Program-made: the position numbers and the translations under genes
DNA from: Siphonodentalium dalli
Taxonomy: Eukaryota; Mollusca; Scaphopoda; Gadilida; Siphonodentaliidae
DNA: 64,000 nt
Assembly (NCBI GenBank): GCA_032622095.1
Contig: CP136061.1
Coordinates: forward strand, 88,530,983 to 88,594,982
Direction of reading: 5' to 3'
Shown: positions 35,523 to 46,616 of the stretch, one piece after another
How the letters are laid out: the number at the start of each line of letters is the position of its first letter
Position numbering within the stretch: the stretch's first letter is position 1
The notes under the pieces: generated by a model
Database searches by the model: none
What the model was told of the DNA's origin: nothing
What the model saw: only the letters and a program-made list of their open reading frames with translations

Positions 35523-36240
35523 TCAACAACATTCAGTTGAATGGTGACATTATTTATAGTCACCGACTAACTTCCACGATGAATAAAATTTGTTTTTAAT
35601 GATGACAATTATGTCGCGAGTCATAAAAATGTTAATTTTCTGAAGAAATTTTTTAATTGTTTCGCCAATTTCAAGCTAGTATTGAGCATGGTCAGGGCAT
35701 TACATATAATGATTAAGATTGCTAAAGAACTGAAATAATGAAATGGGAAACTTTTACTGACATCTGGTAAGGATTGAGGAGCAGATGCTAGAGGCCCCCA
35801 CCCCACCCCCCATGGAAGACGGAATACCACTTAACACAGAAGTTGGAATACGGAATACCATATGGAATACATAAAAATATATGAAAACTTCATTTTTTGG
35901 AAGGTCGGCGTACGAATACCGGTATTTTTGGAATACCGAATCCCACCTAACAGAGGGGCCGGAAATACGGCGTACCTCATAACAGGGCTTGGAATACGGC
36001 ATACGAAAAAGGGGGGTGGGGGCCTCATGCTATGGAGCCTCCGAGCCTCCCAATATATTGTCTGCTCCACATCTCAATAGAATTCAACAACATTCAGTTG
36101 AATGGTGACATTATTTATAGTCACCGACTAACTTCCACGATGAATCAAATTTGTTTTTATTGGTGACAATTTATGTCGCGAATCATAAAAATGTAAATTT
36201 TCTGAAGAAAAAAAATTCATTGGTTTGCGAATTTCAAGCT
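35523..36240 (-). repeat. Duplicated module around GACTCGCGACATAATTGTCA (module A)
   Basis: Minus-strand blocks ending in CATTCAACTGAATGTTGTTG occur twice (35615-35523 and 36190-36075). Between them, at 35800-36040, lies a patch where GGAATAC/GTATTCC recurs about ten times. Module B holds three such blocks (54700-54800, 55260-55375, 55505-55620) and the same patch at 54850-55080. Confidence 0.65.
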
Positions 36241-36959
36241 AGTTTATAGCGAACATGGGAACCAAGGTACAATTTATGCCATTTAGGCACACTTCAGAGT
36301 GAAATCTGGGCTTATATTTCGGCGAGAATCCAAATCTAGATTCTCGCAAATTACCCTGGATTCTCATGAAAAAGTATATATGGATTCTCGCAAAATCAGA
36401 TGAAATATATGCCCTAGTGGAAATATAGCAAATCGTTTAATGCTTTAGAATTTTTTTTTTCGGAGATTTATATATATGTTTAAAGACATATTATGGAATT
36501 TTTCGGGAGCGAGAAATTGATAAGTTAGTGCTCAGGCACTTTTCCAACGTGGGGAATGTTATCATTCTACTAACATCACTGAAAATTTCCAAAAAGATCT
36601 ACCACACCACTTCATATAGAACATCGTCTGAACTACTCCAAATTGTAAATATTTACATCTCGATTCGGGGCGCAACTATCGGCTGTAATTAAACAAAAAT
36701 CATTTTGCCATCGAGAGTCATTGCATTTAACTAATATATAAGAATGACGTTGTGTAACATCCATTTGGATTAATATTCGTAACAAATAACTACTTTGAGA
36801 AAGATTATTCTTAATTTCTATTTATTTGATCACTCTGCCCGGTGTCTGCCGGAGTGTTTCACATCACTTTAATCAAGGAAGACTGTTAAGAAAAACTGCA
36901 TTTCAAGACCACCAAACAACTTTCCTTTTTAGGGCCACGACATCTTCCAAATATGTACT

Positions 36960-37165
36960 TCTTCCATTTTGCTATCAAAGACCGAAAAATGTCGTTAAAC
37001 TAGAGATCCAAATACCCCCTAAGGGCCCCTCTATCTTGAGATATTAAAGACCGAAAAATGTCGTTAAACTATAAAGACCGAAAAATGTCGTTAAACTAGA
37101 GATCCAAATACCCCCTATATCTTGAGATATTATAAAGACCGAAAAATGTCATTAAACTATTAATT
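36960..37165. repeat. Short tandem block AAAGACCGAAAAATGTCGTT
   Basis: The 20-mer, followed by AAACTA, occurs at about 36978, 37046, 37072 and 37133 with CCAAATACCCCCTA interruptions. It is mirrored in module B at about 53395-53920. Confidence 0.75.
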
Positions 37166-37456
37166 GTTGTTGCTGTTGTTTATTATGGTTTATCGTCATT
37201 CTAGCCGCTAGGCCACACACGACGTTGTCAATTTTACGGGTGGAGGAAAGACCACGCAGAGGCTCAATTTCACCGGGAAGTTGTTCCACTGCGTGTAAAA
37301 ACCACCGACCCCCGGAAAGCAATTGACAAACTTGCCCAGATACACGATTCCGGTCACCCTCCCTATGGTGGGGTTAGAACCAGCTTCGTCAGCGCTGGAC
37401 GGCCTGGGACGACGTAATTCACCTGGCACTCTACCGACTGGACCACCGGGGGCCCC
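37159..37456 (-). mobile_element. tRNA-derived SINE, module A copy
   Basis: Minus-strand SINE flanked by the 8-bp duplication ATTAAACT (37151-37158 and 37458-37465). On the minus strand the A box TGGTCCAGTCGG and B box GGTTC(T)AACCC occur near the head (37445 and 37375). A body and a tail of CAATAAACAACAG type follow. The same insertion with the same duplication is present in module B. Confidence 0.8.
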
Positions 37457-37539
37457 TATTAAACTGTTAAAGACCGAAAATGTCGTTAAATTGTAAAGTT
37501 TGAGCTATTGCCATGGCTTTGTCGTCCGTGTGTATGTGT

Positions 37540-38645
37540 GTACGTAAGGCGTCAACAATGCAGGCTACAGGTCGTACCTTTGGTCGGATCATTATGAAAT
37601 TTGTCATAGCTGTTGACATCAACATTTAGACCAGATTATTAATTTTGGGATCATTCGGAAAAAAAACATGGCCGCCAGTGGCCATCTTGGATTTCAAAAT
37701 TCAATCCATTAGCACGGGCTACAGTTCGTAATGTTTGTCTGATCATCATGAAATTTGTCAAGAATGTTAATAATGACATGTAGATGGGAACGAGTCCTTT
37801 TGGGGTCATTCGGCCAAAAAACATGGCCGCAGCAGCCATTTTGGATTTTAGTCTTTATATGACTAAATCTTTAGCACGGGCTACAGGTCTTAACTTTAGT
37901 CTGATCATCATAAAATTTGTCATGGCTGTTGAAATTGGAATGTAGATGGGAACGAGTCATTTTGGGGTCATTCGGACAAAAAACATGGCCGCCAGTGGCC
38001 ATCTTGGATTTCAAAATTTAATCCATTAGCACGGGCCACAGGTCGTACTGTTTGTCTGATCATCATGAAATTTGTCATGGATGATAATATTGACATATAG
38101 ATGGGAACGAGTAATTTTGGGGTTATTCGGCCAAAAAACATGGCCGCCAGCAGCCATCTTGGATTTTACTCTTTGTATGACTAAATTCTTTAGCACGGGC
38201 TACAGGTCGTACTTTCAGTCTGATCATCATAAAATTTGTCAAGAATGTTAATAATGACATGTAGATGGGAACGAGTCATTTTGGGATCATTTGACCCAAA
38301 AACATGGCCGCCAGCAGCCATCTTGGATTTTAATCTTTGTATGACTAAATTCTTTATCACAGGCTACAGGTCGTACTTTTAGTCTGATCATCATAAAATT
38401 TGTCAAGAATGTTAATAATGACATGTAGATGGGAACGAGTCATTTTGGGGTCATTCGGCCAAAAAACATGGCTGCCAGCAGCCATCTTGGATTTTACTCT
38501 TTGTATGACTAAATCCTTTAGCACGGGCTACAGGTCGTACCTTTAGTGTGATCATCATGAAATTTTTCATGGCTGTTGAAATTGGAATGTAGATGAGAAT
38601 GAGTCATTTTGGGGACATTCCGACAAAAAAACATGGATGGCCAGC
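37540..38645 (-). repeat. About 161-bp satellite, 7 units (module A)
   Basis: Units are marked by ACATGGCCGCCAG near 37667, 37822, 37985, 38138, 38304, 38467 and 38630 (the last diverged). Each unit also has GATCATCATGAAATTTGTCA and GTAGATGGGAACGAGTCATT. It is non-coding, and small frames in it are artefacts. Confidence 0.85.
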
Positions 38646-38954
38646 ACCTATAATATATGACGATGGAAAATCCGGAATAGACATCAGCTCGTGAGCGTGA
38701 TGGAATTACTGCGGGGCATATCAATAGCATTGTGTACACATGGTTAATTGTCATCGCGCGGTGAGTTATATTCACTTGTGATTTGTCTTAAGCGCTGCTT
38801 GGAAAGTTATTGTTTTGACAAAAAAACTATAGAAGGCCGATTGAGCGGGGTAGGTAACACTTTCGTGTCAAAAATAAAGCTTATAAAAACATGAGCAGGC
38901 ATGTGAACTCTATTCGGGCGCGTGTTCACGATGTTGTTTTAATTTTCCGTATAT

Positions 38955-39173
38955 ATGCCCCGAGTGTCCCGTATTTACAATCATTCATTCGTAACATTGC
39001 CATATAAATGCAGTGTTTTCGTCTGTGGCCGGTCTAGTGACTCTCAGTTAGGTATAATGCTGTATTCATTTCCAAACGATGTTCGTTTACGTGCCATTTG
39101 GCGGGATTTCTGTGGGAAACCCGTTGCGCAATCATCAGAAACCGATTACATATACCAAATAAAGAGCGTTTAA
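38955..39173 (+). pseudogene. THAP-type zinc-finger fragment
   Basis: A 72-codon frame containing YKCSVFVCGRSSDS, then LYSFPNDVRLRAIWRDFCGK. This fits the first half of a THAP domain: a Cys-x4-Cys pair, the FP motif and the invariant tryptophan. The distal Cys-x2-His pair is not reached before the stop, so it is either a first exon or a fragment. THAP domains bind DNA and occur in P-element-type transposases as well as host regulators. It sits in the module A-only cassette next to several AATAAAGAGCGTT motifs. No DDE domain was found. Confidence 0.5.
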
Positions 39174-39962
39174 TTTGACAAGTCAGTCATGGTTACGAAT
39201 ACATACAATTGCAGTTAAAGTGGAGAGAATGTTGAATAAATCACGATAACAACTATTCTTAGTCGATTCCCCATTTCCTTCACCATGGCTCCATAAAGAG
39301 CGTTCCATGTTAAGAGTTTTCCTAATATGGTACGAATAAAAAGAGTTTAATAAAGCGGAAATTGCTATGACTTGGAAGGATATATAAAGCATGCATATCG
39401 GAAGTTCGTGTACATGTATTGACTTGTATTGGTGTAATCAGTAAAAAAAATCACGATGACAACTGTTCTAAGTCGAGTCCCTTTACCTTGACGCAATAAA
39501 GAGCGTTCACTATTACGATATATTGCGAATAAAGAGCACTTGAATATGTGATTCCATATTAAACCGGATTATTATCCCTCCTTCAAAAAGTGTTATATAT
39601 GATTGGATGTTTATAACCCTATTGTTATGCGTAATTGCCACATAGAGGTCGATTTATGACCTGGATATTCAATAGACCGCATCGCTAGAGTGCTAATTTA
39701 ATAGGTCAATAACGATGCATAGATGTAGTGAATTTCCATCAGTGACAGTCGGCTAGATTGTTTTGGGGTGGGGGAAGCAATATTCCGAAATATATATAAA
39801 CACCATATTGCCCAAATAATTACATGATTCATAACCAAGGAAAAATGAACATATCATATTGGTAATGAATGACTTGATTATAATTGATTAAATCCGACAG
39901 CAATAAACCAATTGTGTGTTGTTTTACCGCGTTACGATAATTAAAACGAAACGCTCTTTATT
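39164..39962. repeat. Cluster of AATAAAGAGCGTT motifs
   Basis: Occurrences near 39160 (AATAAAGAGCGTTTAA), 39292 (CATAAAGAGCGTTCC), 39496 and 39527 (plus strand) and 39950 (minus strand, AACGCTCTTTATT). The same word appears in module B at 48941 and 48980 and near the left-edge element (5689). AATAAA suggests overlap with a poly(A) signal, but there is no gene upstream of most copies. Confidence 0.6.
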
Positions 39963-40612
39963 GACACACGACTAATGGCATCTGGAAATTGGAATGTTTA
40001 CGAGATGATAATTGCCTAATAACTGTGCAAGTCTTCGCGTATATATGCAATCTTGATATGCATATATAATATAACTTGGACTATTCCGGTAACGAAAAAA
40101 TATATATAAACACGAGCACGCGTTTATATAGATAAATGCGCGCAAAACTGAATAATATACGGGCATGGCTTTATAGTAACAACACATCGCGATACATATA
40201 ATAATAGTAATAATAACACGATAAAGATCGACATTTAATTACGAGAAAGGCGATGTTTCGGCGAAGTTTTGCATTCGCAGTGTGATAACGCGACAATCGT
40301 CAAAGGCCGCGATCGACTACATGCAAACTTAAAATACCGCCGTCGCGTATCTATGCGTTGTCAATGAGTTACCACGTGATCGATCACGTGCTATGCTTCT
40401 GTTTACATGTGACAATCACGTGATCGGGCTGATGATCACGTGACTTCGTCTACAACAAAATCTTCGGCTAACTTCGGAATTTTTTTGAATCGTTATAAAA
40501 ATAACGATTGGCGGCCGAATATTAGATTATATGCGCCCAATGGACATTTTATATATATATTATCGGTATATTGAAAGAAAATAATATTGTTTTTTTTCAG
40601 GACCGTATTCCT
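39180..40612. other. Gene-free cassette unique to module A
   Basis: Apart from the motif cluster and an E-box cluster at 40373-40442, no coding or RNA feature was recognised. Confidence 0.4.
40373..40442. promoter_or_regulatory. Four CACGTG E-boxes within 70 bp
   Basis: CACGTG occurs at 40373, 40385, 40417 and 40437. The first two form the 18-bp perfect palindrome CACGTGATCGATCACGTG. All four are flanked by ATC/GAT, giving TCACGTGA-like cores of the kind bound by bHLH-zip factors (USF, MITF/TFE families). No adjacent gene is visible, so function is unproven. Confidence 0.45.
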
Positions 40613-41778
40613 TTAAGGGATAGTGATCGTATATTTGAACCAAAATGTATGCGTTTTAATATTGATCTGTTTACGGTGTTTGGAACAAATATTTTCGACA
40701 ACTAAACCCTCTCGTCCCTTTAATATAATTAATATAACATCCCTCATCCAATAATCTCCAAATTGCATATCTAATTTCAATCCTAGTTACACATCACACC
40801 GCCCCTCATCATTTGCCAATTGTACACCCTTTTTTGCTGCTTCTGTTGCAACTGCTCAATTTCTTTAAAAATTATTGAAAAAATGGTCCTCCGGCCTGCG
40901 ACATTTACCTCCGATTTAGTTTTTTCGATCATCGGTCCACACCAAAATTGAGCACACGTCCCTATATAATATACCTATTTAAACCGAGTATACACGGTGG
41001 TGTAATAGAAGAACCATTAATTTAACCGTAACCGTAGCATATTTACACGTATACGTGTACGTTTTCACGACAAATCCCCGCTGATCTGTTATTAATGAAC
41101 CAAACAATTAACATGTCAACACACTCTGGCCCGCCAATGCTACAGTGTATATTTAAACGTAACGGGGCAAATATGCATATTATATTGACAGCTAACGAGA
41201 ACATTCATCACCAATAATCTGCTCACCCCTTTCAGTCGATACGATAGAAACTAAACGATTTGTTACTTCTAATTACCCGTACTTAATTACACTACTTGCG
41301 TGTTAATAAAGTACGACATACCCCCCCCCCCCCCCAATCACAACTAAAGGTGAAACATGGGATTTAGAACATTAATATTCACTCTTACACAGTTCCACAT
41401 TCAAGGTGTGTCTTGTGTAATCGTATGTCAGTTGTAACGTTGTGAAACCGCAACCGAACTGAATTATTCTATTGCTAAATAGTTCATGGGTGACCTGATG
41501 CATGCATCTTAGTTTTCTTGTTGCAGTTGGTACATTCTTTGGTCCCGGCTTCTCTTTCGGTGTAAAGGTACGTTCAATAAATGATTTTTGTCCCTTTTCC
41601 CGGTATGGACATTATGATCACCGTGACTAATTGCAGGTATGAAGCCACGCCCATTGCCACGACCCTACCTCGACATAAGCTCCGCCCACTTCCACAACAC
41701 ATCAACTGTCCCATGCGTTGACCTCTTGTCGTATCGGTACTTGAAACAACTCCACCCGCTGTTGGGGGCGACTTACGT

Positions 41779-41916
41779 CTAAATCTCTCCCAGTGTCGCT
41801 GTGCTTTCATTCTCCCATTCTAACTCACAACTTTCGTAGTAATCATCTAAATCTTCCGCGTCCGATTCCATAATTTGACGGACCACCTCGTCTACCGAAA
41901 ATGTTTTAGTCTTCAT
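41779..41916 (-). pseudogene. Possible piggyBac transposase N-terminus (45 codons)
   Basis: The ATG at 41916 opens a 45-codon frame with the acidic core SDAEDLDDYYESCELEWENE, ending at TAG 41779-41781. An acidic N-terminus of this kind, sited just inside a TTAA-flanked CCCTTTGAACCC terminus and reading inwards, fits the start of a piggyBac transposase. The rest of the transposase is absent; module A begins about 300 bp further on. A donor-like GTAAGT occurs just past the stop. Identification rests on composition and position, so it is tentative. Confidence 0.4.
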
Positions 41917-42167
41917 AATTCATGATGTCTGTTTAAACTCAATAGCAACAAGACACAAACAAAAACATAATTATTGGAGAAGCAGACGACTGCGACAATG
42001 CTTGTAAACAACACACATGTGGCGCTCGGTATATTGGACGGTTCAGCGACCGGTATACCGGCCGCTGGGGTATATGGAGGTTCACGCTGCGGCCGGTTTA
42101 CCGGCCGCTCGGGTTCAAAGGGTTAAGTTCCAACTATGTCATAAGTTGCTTTCATGAAACAGGGCCC

Positions 42168-42590
42168 TGCATCTTAAGATCTTCTGTATTCAGAAAGCAT
42201 ATGGCATACAATTGTTTTATATGTACGCTAACCCAGATGATATTATATACGATGCATTTGTGTTATTTCAACCAATGTATTGTCTAACTTTGGTATGTAA
42301 GTCGGAATTTGGTCATCTAGAGCGCTGACATGACACATAACATGTCATTCCCTATCAATCGGAAACCGAGAAAATTGACACTCGCTCTGAAACGGAAGCC
42401 ATTATTATATAGGCCAGTCACTGAGACTCGATTTTGAGGTGAACCTATAACAAATTGGTAATAAACTTATGTTGGTATCATTTTTGTCTGGGGAACAACA
42501 TATCCAAAATCCGCTACAATCGCCTATGGGGAACATTTTCTACGGCTCTTTGAAATAGGTTCCTATTTATATAAATTTTGCTGTTCCTTA
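42168..42590. other. Gene-free stretch
   Basis: Lies between the Harbinger-like right terminus and the LINE. Nothing was recognised. Confidence 0.4.
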
Positions 42591-45500
42591 TTGGTCCATT
42601 CAATCTGATGAAAAGAAATACCGCCGGGAATGCGAATATTTCCATACTACTTTTAAATACTCAAAGCATGCGTCATAAGATGGATATTTTAGAGGCAGAA
42701 ACTAGCAATGGTAAATACGATGTATGTTTATTTACTGAAACTTGGGTGAATGACTCGATTGCTGATTCAGATATCCACCTTTCTGGGTACCAAACACCAA
42801 TTCGAAATGATCGAACAGATGGGCGAGTCGGGGGTGGAGTGTGCATATATATACGGGACATGTTTTCCGTTTTGAATACGGAATGACCTGCCATCTAAAG
42901 GAACAGAGTCCGTATGGGTGGAAGTTACTATAAATAGGAAACATCCTCTAATAGGTTGCTTCTATAGACCCCAAACGCCCCCACCAAAATATGGACTGAT
43001 ATTAATATCGTTGGCGCGTGCTAGCGACTTGGATGTGATAATAGGAGGCGACTTCAACGAAGATTACAAACCCAATGGTAACGGGAAAATTAATGGTATA
43101 TGTTATGAACGCGGTCTAAAGCAACTAGTTTCTGAGGCAACATATTTTACTGAGAACTCCACTTCTATGCTCGATTTGTTTATGACTAGCAACTCCGAAC
43201 TAGTAGAGTCTCCACACGTCATTGGTAACATTTTTAATAATAATGTACGGTTTCACTGCCCTGTTGTTATGAAACTTAAGCTCAATAAACACCCTCTCCC
43301 TAATGTGATAACAAGAACGATTTGGAACTATAACCTTGCAGATTATGACACCATGAACGAAGATTTTTTACAGTGGAATCACGAAGAAAGTACAATGTTA
43401 CCACGGGGAAAATGGGTGGATGATAAAACAAACAAATTCGACGAGGTATGTAATGACAACATCCCACATAAGACAGTGGTAATTAGGAAAGGTATGTCAC
43501 AATGGCTCACCTCAAATGTCATGAAACTCATGAGACAAAGAAATCGCCTTTATAAAATTGCAAAAAAGAAAGACACACAACAGGCGTGGGCCAACTAAAA
43601 CGCAATGAGACCACCGGTGCCATTAGAAAAAGCAAGCGGGAACTTGATGACAAAAAACAAACGTTTACTAAACAATGGAAGTAATGATCAATCAACGTGG
43701 TGGAAAATTCTTCAAAGGGTTCTGTTCTCCGATAATAAACGCACAATTCCACCTCTGGTATCAGGTGATTGTTTCCTGATTTCAACGACTGAGAAAGCAA
43801 ATGCATTTAATTCTTTTTTCTGTGAGATATCCTCAGTCGATGATGTCGGGAGGGTTCTACCTGAAGACAATTTTAAACCAGACCGACCATATATAGACAG
43901 TATTTCAATAACGTCTGTTGATGTTTACAAGGCTCTAGAATCTCTGAAGGTCTCAAAATCATGTGGTCCAGATAAAATAAGTCCTAGAGTACTCAAGCAT
44001 TGTGCATCTTCTTTATGTGAACCACTTGCATCTTATTTCAAATTATTTATTGAAAACAATTATTACCCGCACCAATGGAAGATATCTAATGTGACCCCGA
44101 TTTTTAAGGCAGGAGATCCCGGTATTACTTGTAACTATCGTCCAGTCTCCCTACTTAGCTGTGTATCAAAGGTGTTTGAGGAGTGTATGTATAAATATCT
44201 CTGGGAATTTCTGGAAGTCAATAAACTACTATCAATTTATCAATCTGGATTTGTGAAAGGTGACTCAACTGTTTTTCAACTGACAGAAATATAGGACAAC
44301 ATATGCAGGTCCCTAGATGATGGAAAGGAAATAAGATGTGTTTTCTGTGACGTTAGTAAAGCATTTGACAAGGTATGGCATCGCGGACTACTTTATAAAC
44401 TAACGAAGATACGAATTACGGGGGATTTACATAAACTGATTGAATCATATCTTGAACACCGACAACAACGTGTTATTATCGATGGATCAAGTTCTCAGTT
44501 GCAGAATGTTTCTGCGGGAGTTCCTCAAGGATATATCTTAGGTTCTCTTTTTTTCTTGATATACATAAATGACATAACTGAATTCATAACATGCAACATT
44601 CGCCTTTTCGCTGATGACACTTCGATTTTCCTAACCATTGAAGACCCCAATCTTGCCGCAAAAGTTATCAATGATGACTTAGAAACTTTAATGAAATGGT
44701 CGACTAAATGGGTTGTCAAATTTAATCCAATGAAGACAGAATCTCTCCTGGTTTCTCGAAAAGATACACCCGTATTACACCCACCCTTGGCATTGGGTGA
44801 TACAATAGTGACCGAAGTTGATACCCACACACATCTTGGACTCATTTTTGGTACCGAAGGGAGCTGGGAGATCCATATTCGCTCATTACTGGCTAAAGCC
44901 TGGAAACGAGTGTATTTGGTACGAAAACTAAGATATCGAGCAAGCAGATCAACACTGGAAAAAGAATATTTTTTTCTTTTATACGTCCCTTACTGGAGTA
45001 TGCCTCACCTGTATGGGACAACATTCCCGATTTCTTATCATCAGACGTAGAGAAAGTTCAATATGAGATGGCGGCAGAACTATATGATTGTATAACTTAG
45101 TATAAGAACATTGAATTGTTGAACTTGAACTTCACCTGTTCTTTGTTCACAATCACAGTTTCACACTCAATGACTCATGTCAATGCTCTCAATGCTCTCA
45201 GCCTCAGTGAAGTTTATGATTGTTTTGTTTTGACTCATTTGAGTTCATAAGTTGTATGATTGTTTTGTTTTGAGATCATAAGTTGTAAAATAAGTGTCAA
45301 TGCAAGACGTTAATTCGAGAGTATCAGTATACGTCCGAAAACAACAAATAAACTTTTGCATTTTATTTTGTTTACTTTACTATTCTGTGGTCAGGCCCCG
45401 TAATTCTTGATTAAAACAACAGTTTCGAATCTAATAATTCATTATAAATGACGTTGGCTTACCTGTGAAGTATAGTCGTGAGTCAGAAGATCAGATAGCA

Positions 45501-46380
45501 CATCGAAGTACTCTTATTTCTTTCATAAACAAACGTATAAAAATAAAATTAGCTCGCGCAGATCAGAAAGTTTGAGAAACAAGGAAGTAAATCTGCGAAG
45601 TTCAGCCTCGTTTTCGCGACGACCTGGGGTGAAACAAGCCAAGGGAAATAACTCTATCGCCGATAGCGAAAGCGGTCTATTGTAACAGGGGCAACAATTA
45701 GCGCAAATAAAGACCTCCTCCCTACTGGACACAGGCTGGGAACTACTATCATCGAGACGGAGAAAACACAAACTCTGCTAATTTTTTTAAATGATCAAAG
45801 GAACAGCACCATCTATACTGAGAAATCTCGTACGCCCAGTTGATTCTTACGATACCGGTTGTAACTTCCGTTTTGATCACATAAGGTTGCCATCCGATAT
45901 CTCATACAACTATTACATGAATTCAGTTTTGCCATCTGCTATAAGTGAGTGGAACTCACTGCCTGACACAATACGCAATTGTAATACAATTGATGACTTC
46001 AAAAAATCACTAAATGCAAGCACACGGCGCCCTCCCAACCTACTACTACCACAATAAGTGTCGCAGATCACATATACTCCACTCTCGCTTAAAATTAAAA
46101 TGCAGTAGTTTGAACTCTGACTTATTGAGTAGTCACATTAAAACGTCCCCTCTCTGTCATTGTGGCAAAATAGAAACAGCACATCACTTCATATTGGAAT
46201 GTCCTGAATACAATGGCCAAAGGACTGAACTTATATGCGCCATACCGAATGTTATCTTATCAGAACATACTCTTTTGTGCGGATCACAGGAACTCAGTCA
46301 TCGTGATAATATTAAAATATTTGACGCGGTCCAAAGATATATTTTGAAAACAAAGCGATTTTCATAAGGATATGATAGGT
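42590..46380 (+). pseudogene. Broken LINE pol (endonuclease plus reverse transcriptase)
   Basis: Collinear fragments of one non-LTR pol. Endonuclease part 1 (42578-42886) has NTQSMRHKMD and FTETWVND. Part 2 (42918-43598) has GGDFNED and STSMLDLFM. The RT is from 43605, with SCGPDKISPRVL and NYRPVSLLSCVSK, a TAG at 44292, then VFCDVSKAFDKVWH and FADDTSIFL near 44610. The thumb shifts frame near 44990. C-terminal parts are at 45791-46057 (SEWNSLPDTIRN) and 46014-46367, which carries a CHCGKIETAHH...C cluster. Frameshifts lie near 42885, 43600, 44990 and 46030, with one nonsense codon. The pattern fits the CR1/Jockey supergroup, judged by eye. It is inactive. Confidence 0.85.
45065..45788. other. 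Foreign segment inside the broken LINE
   Basis: LINE coding sequence stops after the VEKVQYEMAA-type motif near 45069 and resumes at 45791, missing about 40 expected residues. The intervening 0.72 kb has repeats (GATTGTTTTGTTTTGA at 45217 and 45257) and two AATAAA words. It could be a solo LTR or other insertion, but no target duplication was found. Confidence 0.5.
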
Positions 46381-46557
46381 ACACACACTTCGTGAAAAGC
46401 ATGGAATTACTGCTAAGCGCGAAACTTACCCGCCCCAGATCGTCTGACATCTCACGGCGACAGGCGTAGCAATGACATACACAATAGTATATGTACAGCA
46501 TTGTAACCAATCAGCTGCAACTGAATTACATCATCACTTTACCCAGACAGTCTCATT

Positions 46558-46616
46558 TTCTCTCTCTCTCTCTCCCTATATATATATAGCTATATATATA
46601 TATATATATATATATA
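46558..46616. repeat. (CT)n-(AT)n microsatellite
   Basis: CTCTCTCTCTCTC followed by CCTATATATATAT and a long TA run. Confidence 0.85.

Larger units (their letters stand above)
27906..41475 (-). repeat. Module A: inverted counterpart of module B
   Basis: Read on the minus strand, module A is collinear with module B in three blocks: 40613-41475 with 48003-48836, 34876-38645 with 50155-56126, and 27906-28445 with 56391-56946. Differences are insertions (28446-34875 in A; 51829-53210 in B), a non-homologous central cassette (38646-40612 versus 48837-50154) and satellite copy number. The ends read GCAATAGAATAATTC and GGTTTGGGTGA with no TIR. Its nature (transposon or segmental duplicate) is unresolved. 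Confidence 0.8.
27320..42122 (-). mobile_element. piggyBac-like element flanked by TTAA, containing module A
   Basis: TTAA at 27316-27319 is followed by CCCTTTGAACCC. The inverse GGGTTCAAAGGG is followed by TTAA at 42123-42126. TTAA targets and CCC-starting TIRs are the hallmark of piggyBac elements. Inside the right end lie near-palindromic subterminal repeats (CGGCCGGTTTACCGGCCG, about 42091, and a variant near 42050). Inside the left end a subterminal block around TCTGAAACTTTACA recurs (27432 and 27812). A short acidic ORF begins near the right end on the minus strand. About 13.6 kb of the interior is module A, so the original element was probably little more than 1.2 kb. Confidence 0.7.
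26432..42167. mobile_element. PIF/Harbinger-like element remnant, split by a piggyBac-like insertion
   Basis: GGGCCCTGTTTCATGAAGCA at 26432 and the inverse TTTCATGAAACAGGGCCC ending at 42167 are matching termini; TCATAAG follows each inwards. Without the TTAA-flanked insertion 27320-42122 the element would be only about 0.93 kb. It holds a Harbinger-type transposase N-terminus on the minus strand. No clear 3-bp target duplication was found (TCT versus TGC). A related half-TIR (GTTCATGAAACGCTCTTATGA) lies at 27270. Confidence 0.6.

Noticed and set aside
45084-45421. Solo LTR (TGT...ACA with AATAAA)
   Set aside because: No flanking target duplication and no second copy in the window; kept only as an unidentified insertion.
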